From Nocardioides mangrovi (GTDB lineage: Bacteria; Actinomycetota; Actinomycetes; Propionibacteriales; Nocardioidaceae), in assembly GCF_020073815.1 (NCBI RefSeq), contig NZ_JAIQZJ010000013.1:124001-188000 (forward strand): 64,000 nt of DNA, read 5' to 3'. The position numbers were made by a program, and so were the translations under genes. Within the stretch, counting starts at the first letter, position 1, and each line of letters opens with the position of its first letter. Below are positions 58,094 to 64,000 of the stretch, piece after piece. The notes under the pieces were generated by a model, which saw only the letters and a list, made by a program, of their open reading frames with translations, made no database searches and was not told the origin of the DNA.

Positions 58094-58792
58094 TCAGCTG
58101 AGCCCGTGCTCGTGGGCGAAGACCACGATCTGCACCCGGTCGCGCAGCGCGAGCTTGCGCAGGATCGCGCCGACGTGGGTCTTCACCGTCGACTCGCTGA
58201 GGAAGACCTGACCCGCGATCTCGGTGTTGGAGAGCCCTTTCGCCACCGCGGCGAAGACCTCGCGCTCCTTCTCGGTCAGCGAGAGGTACGACGCGGGCGG
58301 AGCGGTCGGCGCACGGAACTGGGTGTCGAGCAGCGTCGACAGGTCGGCCGGCGCGAGGACCGCGTTGCCGGCGTGGACGGTGCGGATCGCGTCCCGGAGC
58401 ATCACCGGCGTGGTGCCCTTGAGCAGGAAGCCGCTGGCGCCGTACCGGATCGCGGTCGCAGCCCGGTCGTCGAGGTTGAAGGTCGTCAGCACCACGACCC
58501 GCACGGGCCGCTCGCGCTTCGCGGCCCGCTCCGGGAGGAAGATCTGCCGCGTCGCCTCGACACCGTCCATCTCGGGCATCCGGATGTCCATGAGGACCAC
58601 GTCGGGGGAGAGGTCGTCGACCATGCGGACCGCCTCGAGCCCGTCGGCCGCGCCACCGACGACCTCCATGCCCTCCTGGGCGTCGACGATCACCCGCACG
58701 CCCTCGCGGAAGAGCTCCTGGTCGTCGACGAGCAGGACCCGGATCGGCTCGGTGGGCTCGGCGATCACCGGCCCGATCACCGGCCCCGTCAC
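58094..58792 (-). CDS. NarL/FixJ-family response regulator
   Basis: 232 residues. Receiver with acidic pair Asp23-Asp24 and phosphoacceptor Asp69 in VVLMDIRMPEMDG; GASGFLLKGTTPVML follows; the C-terminal LuxR helix-turn-helix is LTEKEREVFAAVAKGLSNTEIAGQVFLSESTVKTHVGAILRKL. GTG 58792 overlaps the kinase stop (GTGA), chosen over the upstream in-frame GTG at 58813 that lies inside the kinase gene. Partner of the kinase at 60003. Together they follow vanX-alr-ddl on the same strand. Confidence 0.92.
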   Translation of the reverse strand: MTGPVIGPVIAEPTEPIRVLLVDDQELFREGVRVIVDAQEGMEVVGGAADGLEAVRMVDDLSPDVVLMDIRMPEMDGVEATRQIFLPERAAKRERPVRVVVLTTFNLDDRAATAIRYGASGFLLKGTTPVMLRDAIRTVHAGNAVLAPADLSTLLDTQFRAPTAPPASYLSLTEKEREVFAAVAKGLSNTEIAGQVFLSESTVKTHVGAILRKLALRDRVQIVVFAHEHGLS

Positions 58793-60003
58793 CGGGCCCT
58801 CACCGGCACCCACGCCGTCGCGGTGAAGGTCGGCGGGTCCTCGCGCCGGCGTACGTCGAGCCGGCCGCCGACCGCCTCGAGCCGGCGTCGCATCCCGTCG
58901 ACGCCCTGACCGCCCTCGCCCCCGGGCACCTCTGCCGCCGGGGCCGCCGGGGCCACGGCGTTGCGCACCTCGATCCGCAGGTCACCCTCCCAGTGTCGCT
59001 CCACCGCGATCGGCTGGTCGCGGGGGCCGTGCTTGATGGCGTTGGTGAGCATCTCCTGGAGCACCCGGAAGGCCACCACCTCGAGCTCGGGCGGCAGCGG
59101 CTGGGGGGTGCCGACCTCGGTCGAGTCGACCCGGTGCCCGCTGGCTCGCACGCCCTCGACCAGGCTGTCGAGGTCGGCGCGCCGGGCCTGGGTCGTCGTA
59201 CCGCCGGCGGTGGAGGCGAGCACCTGTCGCACGTCCTCGAGCGAGGAGCGGGCGGAGGTGGCGATGTTGTCCATCGTGCGCCGCAGCGCCGCCGTGTCGT
59301 CGTCGGGCAGGAACTGCGCGGCCTCGGCCTGCGCCAGGATCACCGCGAGGGAGTGACCGACGACGTCGTGGACGTCGCGGGCCAGCTGCGCCTGCTGCTC
59401 CTGCAGCCGGGCGATCTCCTCGGCCTGGTCGCGCTCGGCCTCGGCGGCCTCCTGGCCCGCCCGCGACTGGTTGGCCCGTGCGGAGAAGCGCAGCGCCAGG
59501 CCGGCCAGCCAGGGCACGCCGAGGACCGCCATCCCCGCGATCGCCGCGGAGACCTGCCAGCGGTCGTCGAGGCGCGAGGTCCGGTCGGCGATCGCGCGGA
59601 AGCCCGCGGTGTCGAGGGCGGCGTAGAACACGCTCGGGTCGATCCACAGCACGGCGATCGCGGCCGCCACTGGGATGGACAGCACGCTGGCCACCACCGT
59701 GGGCACGCTGCCCCAGCGGGCGGCGCCGAAGGCGACGATCCCGATCGCCAGCTCGACCATGAGCAGCTGGACGCCACCGATCACCTGGAGCGTGCCGACC
59801 ACCCACACGAGCGCGAGCGCGATCGCCGGCATCCGGCGCGCCAGGCCGGCCGCTGCGGCGACGCCGAGGACGACCAGGATGAGCCCGGGCCGGGGGTTGG
59901 TCTCGTAGTAGAAGGTGTCGATGTTGAGGATCTCGAGGACACCGAGAGCCAGCACCACGAGGCCGACGGCGAGGTCGGGCGCCCAGGTGCGCCAGTCGGT
60001 CAT
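58789..60003 (-). CDS. DesK/NarX-type sensor histidine kinase
   Basis: 404 residues. Five or more membrane helices in residues 10-172 form the sensor, with little extracytoplasmic loop; a coiled coil (about 180-205); HisKA_3 with His212 in LARDVHDVVGHSLAVILAQAEAAQ; an HATPase part with LQEMLTNAIKHGPRDQP and GGQGVDGMRRRLEAVGGRLD. The membrane-embedded sensor resembles the DesK or LiaS kind that detect membrane or wall disturbance. ATG 60003 is preceded by GAGG at 4 nt. It is 61 nt after the ddl stop on the same strand. Confidence 0.92.
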   Translation of the reverse strand: MTDWRTWAPDLAVGLVVLALGVLEILNIDTFYYETNPRPGLILVVLGVAAAAGLARRMPAIALALVWVVGTLQVIGGVQLLMVELAIGIVAFGAARWGSVPTVVASVLSIPVAAAIAVLWIDPSVFYAALDTAGFRAIADRTSRLDDRWQVSAAIAGMAVLGVPWLAGLALRFSARANQSRAGQEAAEAERDQAEEIARLQEQQAQLARDVHDVVGHSLAVILAQAEAAQFLPDDDTAALRRTMDNIATSARSSLEDVRQVLASTAGGTTTQARRADLDSLVEGVRASGHRVDSTEVGTPQPLPPELEVVAFRVLQEMLTNAIKHGPRDQPIAVERHWEGDLRIEVRNAVAPAAPAAEVPGGEGGQGVDGMRRRLEAVGGRLDVRRREDPPTFTATAWVPVRAR

Positions 60004-60064
60004 GGGGCCTCGCGTCCGGTCAGTGGTCGGTCTCGATGTCGGTGTCGCCCCCAGCGAACCACAC

Positions 60065-61003
60065 TCACCGGTGCGCGCCGCGGACCAGCTCGTCGAGCAG
60101 CGCGGGGTAGGTGAGACCGGCGGCCGCGAACATCCGCGGCACCTGGGAGTGCTCGGTCATCCCGGGCATCGTGTTGACCTCGTTGAGCACCGGCCCCTCG
60201 GCGGTGAGGAAGAAGTCGACGCGCGCCACGCCCGCGCAGCCGAGGGCGTCGTACGTCGCGAGCGCGGCCTGCTCGAGCGCCTTCGCGTCGACGTCGTCGA
60301 GCCGGGCGGGGAGCCGGAAGTCGGCGTGCCCGCCGTACTTCGCGTCGTAGTCGAAGAGACCGTCGGCGACGATCTCGAGCGCCGGCGCGACCACGAGGGT
60401 GCCGTCGGCGGAGCGCAGCACGGCGACGTCGATCTCGCGGCCGGCGACCACGTCCTCGACCAGCGCCCGGTCGTCGAGTGCGAGCGCGGCGTCGAGGGCG
60501 GGTCGCAGCGCGTCGCCCGAGCGGACCAGGCTGACCCCCTTGCTGGAGCCGGCGGCGACCGGCTTGACCACCACGGGGTGCGTCCAGCGCTCGTGCTCGG
60601 CCGTGGCCGCCGTGACCAGGTGACCCGGGGCGACCGCGAGGCCGAGGTCCTGCGCGACCAGCTTGGTGGCCCACTTGTCCATGGCGAGGGCGCCGGTGCG
60701 GATCCCGGAGCCGACGTAGGGGAGCCCGGCGAGCTCGCACAGCGCGGCCAGCGCGCCGTCCTCGCCCCGGGGTCCGTGGACGACGGGGAAGACCACGTCG
60801 CAGCCGTGCAGCACGTGGGCGGCGCCGCTGAGGCCGATCGGACGCAGCCCGCGGTCGCGCCAGGTGCCGTCGCGGCCGATGGTCAGCGGCACGACCTCGT
60901 ACGTCGCCGGGTCGAGCGCGGCCGCGACCGCGGCGGCCGAGGCGAGGGAGACCTCGTGCTCGCAGTTCTGCCCGCCGCCGACGACCGCGACCCGGGTCCT
61001 CAC
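60065..61003 (-). CDS. ddl: D-Ala-D-Ala (or related) ligase
   Basis: 312-residue ATP-grasp ligase. Glu15 of GQNCEHEVSLAS matches the catalytic Glu of DdlB; VVFPVVHGPRGEDGALAAL, VVVKPVAAGSSKGVSLV, DYDAKYGGHADFRLPARL (omega loop with Tyr), GVARVDFFL and NEVNTMPGMTEHSQVPRMF complete the ATP and metal sites. The omega loop has KYGGHADF rather than an obvious D-lactate pattern, but D-Ala-D-Ser or D-Ala-D-Lac specificity cannot be excluded. GTG 61003 overlaps the alr stop (GTGA). In the same operon as a D,D-dipeptidase, which would cut its presumed product. Probably not the only ligase of the cell (inference). Confidence 0.9.
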   Translation of the reverse strand: MRTRVAVVGGGQNCEHEVSLASAAAVAAALDPATYEVVPLTIGRDGTWRDRGLRPIGLSGAAHVLHGCDVVFPVVHGPRGEDGALAALCELAGLPYVGSGIRTGALAMDKWATKLVAQDLGLAVAPGHLVTAATAEHERWTHPVVVKPVAAGSSKGVSLVRSGDALRPALDAALALDDRALVEDVVAGREIDVAVLRSADGTLVVAPALEIVADGLFDYDAKYGGHADFRLPARLDDVDAKALEQAALATYDALGCAGVARVDFFLTAEGPVLNEVNTMPGMTEHSQVPRMFAAAGLTYPALLDELVRGAHR

Positions 61004-62118
61004 GCGAGGCTCCGCTCGACCCGGGCTCCGATGCCGGTCACGACCTCGTGCTCGATGGTGTCGGCCCAGGCTGCCCACTCCGCGACGGTCGGCTCGCCGT
61101 GCGTGCCCGGCCCGAAGACGGTGGCGCTCTCCCCGAGGTCGACGCCGCGCTCGCCGAGGTCGACGACCACCTGGTCCATCGAGATCCGACCGACCACGGG
61201 GCGTCGGACCCCGCGGACGAGCACCTCGGCGCGGCCGGAGGCGGCCCGGGGCAGCCCGTCTGCGTACCCGACCGGCAGCAGCCCGAGGTGGGTCGCCTCG
61301 TGGGTGCGGTGGCTGTGGCCGTAGCCGACCGGCGTGCCGGCCCGGACGCGGCGCACCTGGACCACCGGTGCGGTCAGGGTCATCGCGGGGTGCAGGGCGG
61401 TCGTGCGCGACGGGTCGATGCCGACCAGGCCGGCGCCGACGCGGCTCAGGGTGTGGTGGGTGCGGGGGTCGGTCAGCGTCGCCGCAGTCGCGGCGAGGTG
61501 GCGGTCGCGGGGCCGCAGGCCGGCCGCCCGGGCGACCTCGAGCGCCCACGCGAAGCGGGTCCGGGCGAGCGCGTTGCAGTCGTCGGTGGGGTCGTCGGCG
61601 CAGCCGAGGTGGCCCATGACGCCCACGACCGTCAGCTGACCACGCTGCTCGGCCCGGCGCGCCGACCGGCACAGCAGGGTCCAGCTCGCCGGGTCAGCGC
61701 CGTCGCGCGCCATGCCGGCGTCGACGTGGAGGTGCACCCGGGCGCGGCCCGGCGCGGCGGCGACCGCTGCCAGGTGGGTGAGGCTCGGGACGGCCACGTC
61801 GACGTCGTGCGCGGCGGCGCGACCCCAGTCGGCGTCGGCCGGGTTGAGCCAGCTGAGCAGCGGTACGCCGAGGCCCGCCTCGCGCAGCGGCCACGCCTCG
61901 TCCAGGCTGGTCACGCCGAGCCGGGTCGCGCCGTGGGCGAGCGCGGTGCGGGCCACATCGAGGGCGCCGTGGCCGAAGCCGTCGGCCTTCACGACCGCCA
62001 TCAGCTCGCCGCTCGCGCGGCCGGCGAGCAGCCGGGTGTTCCGCGCGACGGCGTCGAGGTCGACGCTGAGCCGCGGACGTGAGGCGGCGACGACCTCGGT
62101 CACCAGCGCGAGCGTCAT
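61000..62118 (-). CDS. alr: Alanine racemase
   Basis: PLP enzyme interconverting L- and D-alanine (serine racemase activity as in VanT also possible). 372 residues. PLP Lys44 in AVVKADGFGHGA; barrel motifs RVHLHVDAGMARDG (substrate Arg region), VGYGHSHRTHEA, LLPVGYADGLPR and GRISMDQVVVDL; the catalytic Tyr from the other subunit is in VGYGH. ATG 62118 overlaps the vanX stop (ATGA), and its own stop overlaps ddl. It supplies D-Ala to the ligase in the same operon. No membrane domain is fused, unlike VanT. Confidence 0.95.
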   Translation of the reverse strand: MTLALVTEVVAASRPRLSVDLDAVARNTRLLAGRASGELMAVVKADGFGHGALDVARTALAHGATRLGVTSLDEAWPLREAGLGVPLLSWLNPADADWGRAAAHDVDVAVPSLTHLAAVAAAPGRARVHLHVDAGMARDGADPASWTLLCRSARRAEQRGQLTVVGVMGHLGCADDPTDDCNALARTRFAWALEVARAAGLRPRDRHLAATAATLTDPRTHHTLSRVGAGLVGIDPSRTTALHPAMTLTAPVVQVRRVRAGTPVGYGHSHRTHEATHLGLLPVGYADGLPRAASGRAEVLVRGVRRPVVGRISMDQVVVDLGERGVDLGESATVFGPGTHGEPTVAEWAAWADTIEHEVVTGIGARVERSLA

Positions 62119-62741
62119 GCCGCCACCGCCGCGGCCGAGAGCGGGCCGTAGAGCGAGTGCTGAGCGCCGGTGACCAGCGCCCAGTAGCGGTCGCCGAAGC
62201 TCCAGTGCCACCACTCGGTCGGGTAGTTGACCAGACCCTGGAGGCCGAGCACCTCGGCCAGCAGGGCCCGGTGGGCGCGGGCGTCCGCGCCGATCCCGGC
62301 GGCCGCGAACCAGCAGCGCCCGTCGCTCTCCTCGGGCGTCGCGTCGATCGCGGTCCCGAGGTCGAGCTCCTCGCCGCACGCGTCGACCAGCGTCAGGTCG
62401 ACCGCGGCGCCCGCGACGTGGGGAGCGACGTCGACCGGCGAGACGAAGCGACTGGTCAGCCGCTCCAGCTCGTCGGCACCGATGCCGGGGTGCAGCGCAC
62501 GGAGCTCGGCGGCGTACGCCGCGACGATCGCGCGCTGCTGCTCGACCGGCCGGAAGCCCTCGACCACCCGCAGCCGCACCCCGAGCGGGAGCAGGGCGTC
62601 GGCGGCGACCAGCCGCTCGGCCAGCCCGGCGCGCACCGGAGCGCCGGTGGGGGACAGGTCGTGCGGGAGCCGCACCAGCGGCTCGCCGCACTCGACCACG
62701 GGCACGGCCCGGACCCGCGGGTCCGAGAGCAGGATCGTCAT
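62115..62741 (-). CDS. vanX: VanX-type D-Ala-D-Ala dipeptidase
   Basis: 208-residue zinc D,D-dipeptidase of the M15D family. Residues corresponding to VanX Arg71, His116, Asp123, Glu181 and His184 are Arg64 (GFRP), His108 and Asp115 (PHVAGAAVD), Glu176 and His179 (TEWWHW), with the same spacing. No signal peptide, so it is cytoplasmic, as VanX is. ATG 62741 follows TAGCGT by 7 nt (leaderless). It starts a vanX-alr-ddl operon, with two direct operator-like repeats at 62779-62810 upstream of its promoter. Confidence 0.92.
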   Translation of the reverse strand: MTILLSDPRVRAVPVVECGEPLVRLPHDLSPTGAPVRAGLAERLVAADALLPLGVRLRVVEGFRPVEQQRAIVAAYAAELRALHPGIGADELERLTSRFVSPVDVAPHVAGAAVDLTLVDACGEELDLGTAIDATPEESDGRCWFAAAGIGADARAHRALLAEVLGLQGLVNYPTEWWHWSFGDRYWALVTGAQHSLYGPLSAAAVAA

Positions 62742-62748
62742 GACCCTC

Positions 62749-62754
62749 ACGCTA
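62749..62754 (-). promoter_or_regulatory. -10 of vanX operon (TAGCGT), leaderless
   Basis: Minus-strand TAGCGT ends 7 nt before ATG 62741. Confidence 0.6.
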
Positions 62755-62778
62755 GGAACGCGCGGGGGCATCCACCTC

Positions 62779-62810
62779 CACCTCAGGTGCCGCCGGGCCT
62801 ACCTCAAGTG
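62779..62810. promoter_or_regulatory. Two direct repeats CACCTGAGGTG / CACTTGAGGTA upstream of vanX
   Basis: On the minus strand CGGCACTTGAGGTAGG and CGGCACCTGAGGTGGA repeat with a 21-bp period (two helical turns); the first-sited copy (62779-62789) is a perfect odd palindrome. They lie upstream of the vanX -35 region, as an activator site would. Confidence 0.5.
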
Positions 62811-62815
62811 CCGGA

Positions 62816-63559
62816 TCAGACCGGGACCAGCTCGACCGCACCGACGGCGTAGCGCGCCAGGATCGCCCGGGCCAGCTCGGGGTGGGCGCCCAGGGGCGCG
62901 GACACCGCGATCGCGCCGGCCTCGACCGCGAGCTCCGCGGCCCGGTCCGGCAGGAAGCCCGGCGCCAGGAACAGCGAGGCGACGGCGATGTGCCGACGGC
63001 CCTCGGCGCGGAACGCCCGGACGGCCTCACCGGTGGCTGGCGGCGCGCTCGAGGCGAACGCCGCGGTCACCGGCAGCTTGTGCCGGGCACCCCACACGCG
63101 GGCCAGCCGCGCGACGGCCTGGTTGGCCAGCGGGTCGCTGGAGCCGGCGGCGGCGAGCACGAGCGCGTCGAGCTCGCGCACCCGGCTGTCGCGCAGCACC
63201 TCGCGCATCCGGACGTCGAGGACCTCGAGGAACTGCGGTTCGAGGCCGAGGATCGACGTGGCGCGGATCTGCACGCCCTCGTGGCGCGCGCTCGCCTCGG
63301 CGACGGCGCTCGGGACGTCGACCTTGGCGTGGTAGGCCTCGGTCAGCAGCAGCGGGACGACGACGATCTCGTCGTGGCCGGCCCTCACCAGGCGGTCGAC
63401 GACCGTCTGGAAGGACGGCTTCGAGAGCTCGAGGAAGGCGGCCTCGACCTTGAGGTCGGGGCGCATCGTCTTGACCTCGTCGACGAGGGCCTTGATGGTG
63501 GCGGCGGACCGCGGGTCACGGCTTCCGTGAGCCAGGGCCACCAGAGCAGGAGCAGCCAT
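62816..63559 (-). CDS. Sirohydrochlorin chelatase (CbiX-like)
   Basis: 247-residue CbiX/SirB-family protein that inserts Fe2+ (or Co2+) into sirohydrochlorin to make siroheme, the cofactor of assimilatory sulfite/nitrite reductase. Two repeated half-domains: PALVALAHGSRDPRSAATIKALVDEV with the metal-binding His11-like HGS, VVVPLLLTEAYHAKVDVPSAV with the second His, and a weaker copy later (LVLAAAGSSDP; IAVASLFLAPGFLPDRA) that keeps the fold without obvious metal ligands. ATG 63559 follows GGAGG at 7 nt and is preferred over GTG 63562. It follows cysH on the same strand. Confidence 0.9.
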   Translation of the reverse strand: MAAPALVALAHGSRDPRSAATIKALVDEVKTMRPDLKVEAAFLELSKPSFQTVVDRLVRAGHDEIVVVPLLLTEAYHAKVDVPSAVAEASARHEGVQIRATSILGLEPQFLEVLDVRMREVLRDSRVRELDALVLAAAGSSDPLANQAVARLARVWGARHKLPVTAAFASSAPPATGEAVRAFRAEGRRHIAVASLFLAPGFLPDRAAELAVEAGAIAVSAPLGAHPELARAILARYAVGAVELVPV

Positions 63560-63635
63560 CACACTGCCTCCTTGTCCGTGCGTGTTCCTGTGGGGGAAGC
63601 GGCACCGGCCACGCTGCCGGTCCGCAGGGTGCGGA

Positions 63636-64000
63636 TCACGAGTGGATCCCGCACTCGGTCTTGTTGGTGCCGGCCCAGCGGCCGCTGCGCGGGTCCTCGC
63701 CCGGCGCGACGCGACGCGTGCACGGCCAGCAGCCGATCGAGGGGTAGCCGTCGTAGACGAGCGGGTTGACCAGCACGCCGTTCTCGGCGATGTAGCGCTC
63801 GACCTGCTCGTCGGACCACCGGGCGATCGGGGAGACCTTGACCTTCTGCTTCTTCGCGTCCCAGCCGATCACCGGCGCGATCACCCGGTTGTGGGTCTCG
63901 GCGCGGCGCAGGCCAGTCGCCCAGGCGTCGTACGACGCGAGCGAGTCGGCCAGCGGCTGGACCTTGCGCAGCTTGCAGCACAGGTCGGGGTCGGTCTTGT
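63636..64000 (-). CDS. cysH: Assimilatory APS/PAPS reductase, 5' end outside window
   Basis: C-terminal 121 codons of CysH, which reduces adenylyl sulfate to sulfite. Visible are DLCCKLRKVQPL (the Cys-Cys pair), ARWSDEQVERYIAENGVLVNPLVYDGYPSIGC, WPCTRRVAPGEDPRSGRW, and the C-terminal redox motif KTECGIH. The CC...CxxC set binds a [4Fe-4S] cluster, typical of enzymes using APS rather than PAPS. cbiX 76 nt downstream supplies siroheme for the next enzyme in the pathway, sulfite reductase. The start lies upstream of 64000. Confidence 0.93.
   Translation of the reverse strand, partial: KTDPDLCCKLRKVQPLADSLASYDAWATGLRRAETHNRVIAPVIGWDAKKQKVKVSPIARWSDEQVERYIAENGVLVNPLVYDGYPSIGCWPCTRRVAPGEDPRSGRWAGTNKTECGIHS

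Noticed and set aside
58094..60003. VanR/VanS two-component system
   Set aside because: The regulator is NarL/LuxR-type and the kinase HisKA_3/DesK-like, unlike the OmpR-type VanRS.
62800..62810. SoxR box
   Set aside because: ACCTCAAGT matches only one half-site of the SoxR palindrome; the other half is absent.

Overview
The window comes from a very GC-rich actinobacterium, probably Nocardioidaceae (Nocardioides-like). That assignment is inference. It rests on strong G/C third positions, many GTG starts, ClgR, an F420-type luciferase-like oxidoreductase, a PafBC-type recA promoter, and a backbone gene order typical of Actinomycetota (rnj, ftsK, rimO, pgsA, cinA, clgR, DUF3046, recA, recX). 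No rRNA, tRNA, CRISPR array, prophage or insertion sequence was recognised. Many genes have an extended -10 hexamer (TANNNT or CANNNT) ending 6-8 nt before the start codon and no Shine-Dalgarno, so leaderless transcription looks common.

Layout. 1-4915: the E2 (partial) and E3 subunits of 2-oxoacid dehydrogenase, a small unknown protein and leucyl aminopeptidase, all minus strand except the small one. 4952-10197: gcvT, an unknown 85-residue protein with a sigma-factor-like protein fused to a membrane anchor and outer domain, a PhzF protein, and the thyA-folA pair. 10390-15160: a secreted PKD/GH26-like protein, a large LuxR/ATPase regulator and an LLM oxidoreductase. 15178-24475: dapA-rnj, ftsK, a RodZ-like HTH membrane protein, rimO and pgsA, tightly packed. 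24646-29534: a secreted 5'-nucleotidase and a secreted ExeM/NucH-type nuclease, with a possible PHO box, which together suggest phosphate scavenging from extracellular DNA. 29584-32211: a GH15 enzyme divergent from cinA-clgR. 32216-37544: the Lhr helicase/Nei glycosylase operon. 37627-42577: an ArsR/VOC/haloalkane-dehalogenase operon, RidA and a three-gene ABC exporter. 42702-45904: a DinB-methyltransferase fusion, DUF3046, MTA phosphorylase and an epimerase.

45908-52602 holds a divergent polytopic membrane protein and a seven-gene operon. The operon encodes a GT2, a DUF2064 transferase, a methyltransferase, a heme/molybdopterin membrane oxidoreductase with an internal twin-arginine signal, a small membrane protein and an OmpR-type two-component system. 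52799-54629 is recA-recX; recA has both a LexA box and a PafBC-type promoter, and a palindromic interspersed repeat lies between the two genes. 54901-58089: a phosphoribosyltransferase, a GNAT protein, a secreted Ig-like protein, and a HipA-like kinase coupled to a DUF3037 protein. 58094-62741: an unusual minus-strand set vanX-alr-ddl followed by a NarL-type two-component system. 62816-64000: CbiX-type chelatase and the 3' part of cysH (sulfate/siroheme).

The strongest candidates for a little-described system are the vanX-alr-ddl-kinase-regulator block, the glycosyltransferase/Moco/two-component operon, the HipA-like/DUF3037 pair, and the sigma-like membrane fusion. Two features of DNA architecture also deserve attention: the overlapping divergent -10 elements at 31369-31378 and a recurring TCATC...GATGA palindrome in intergenic gaps.
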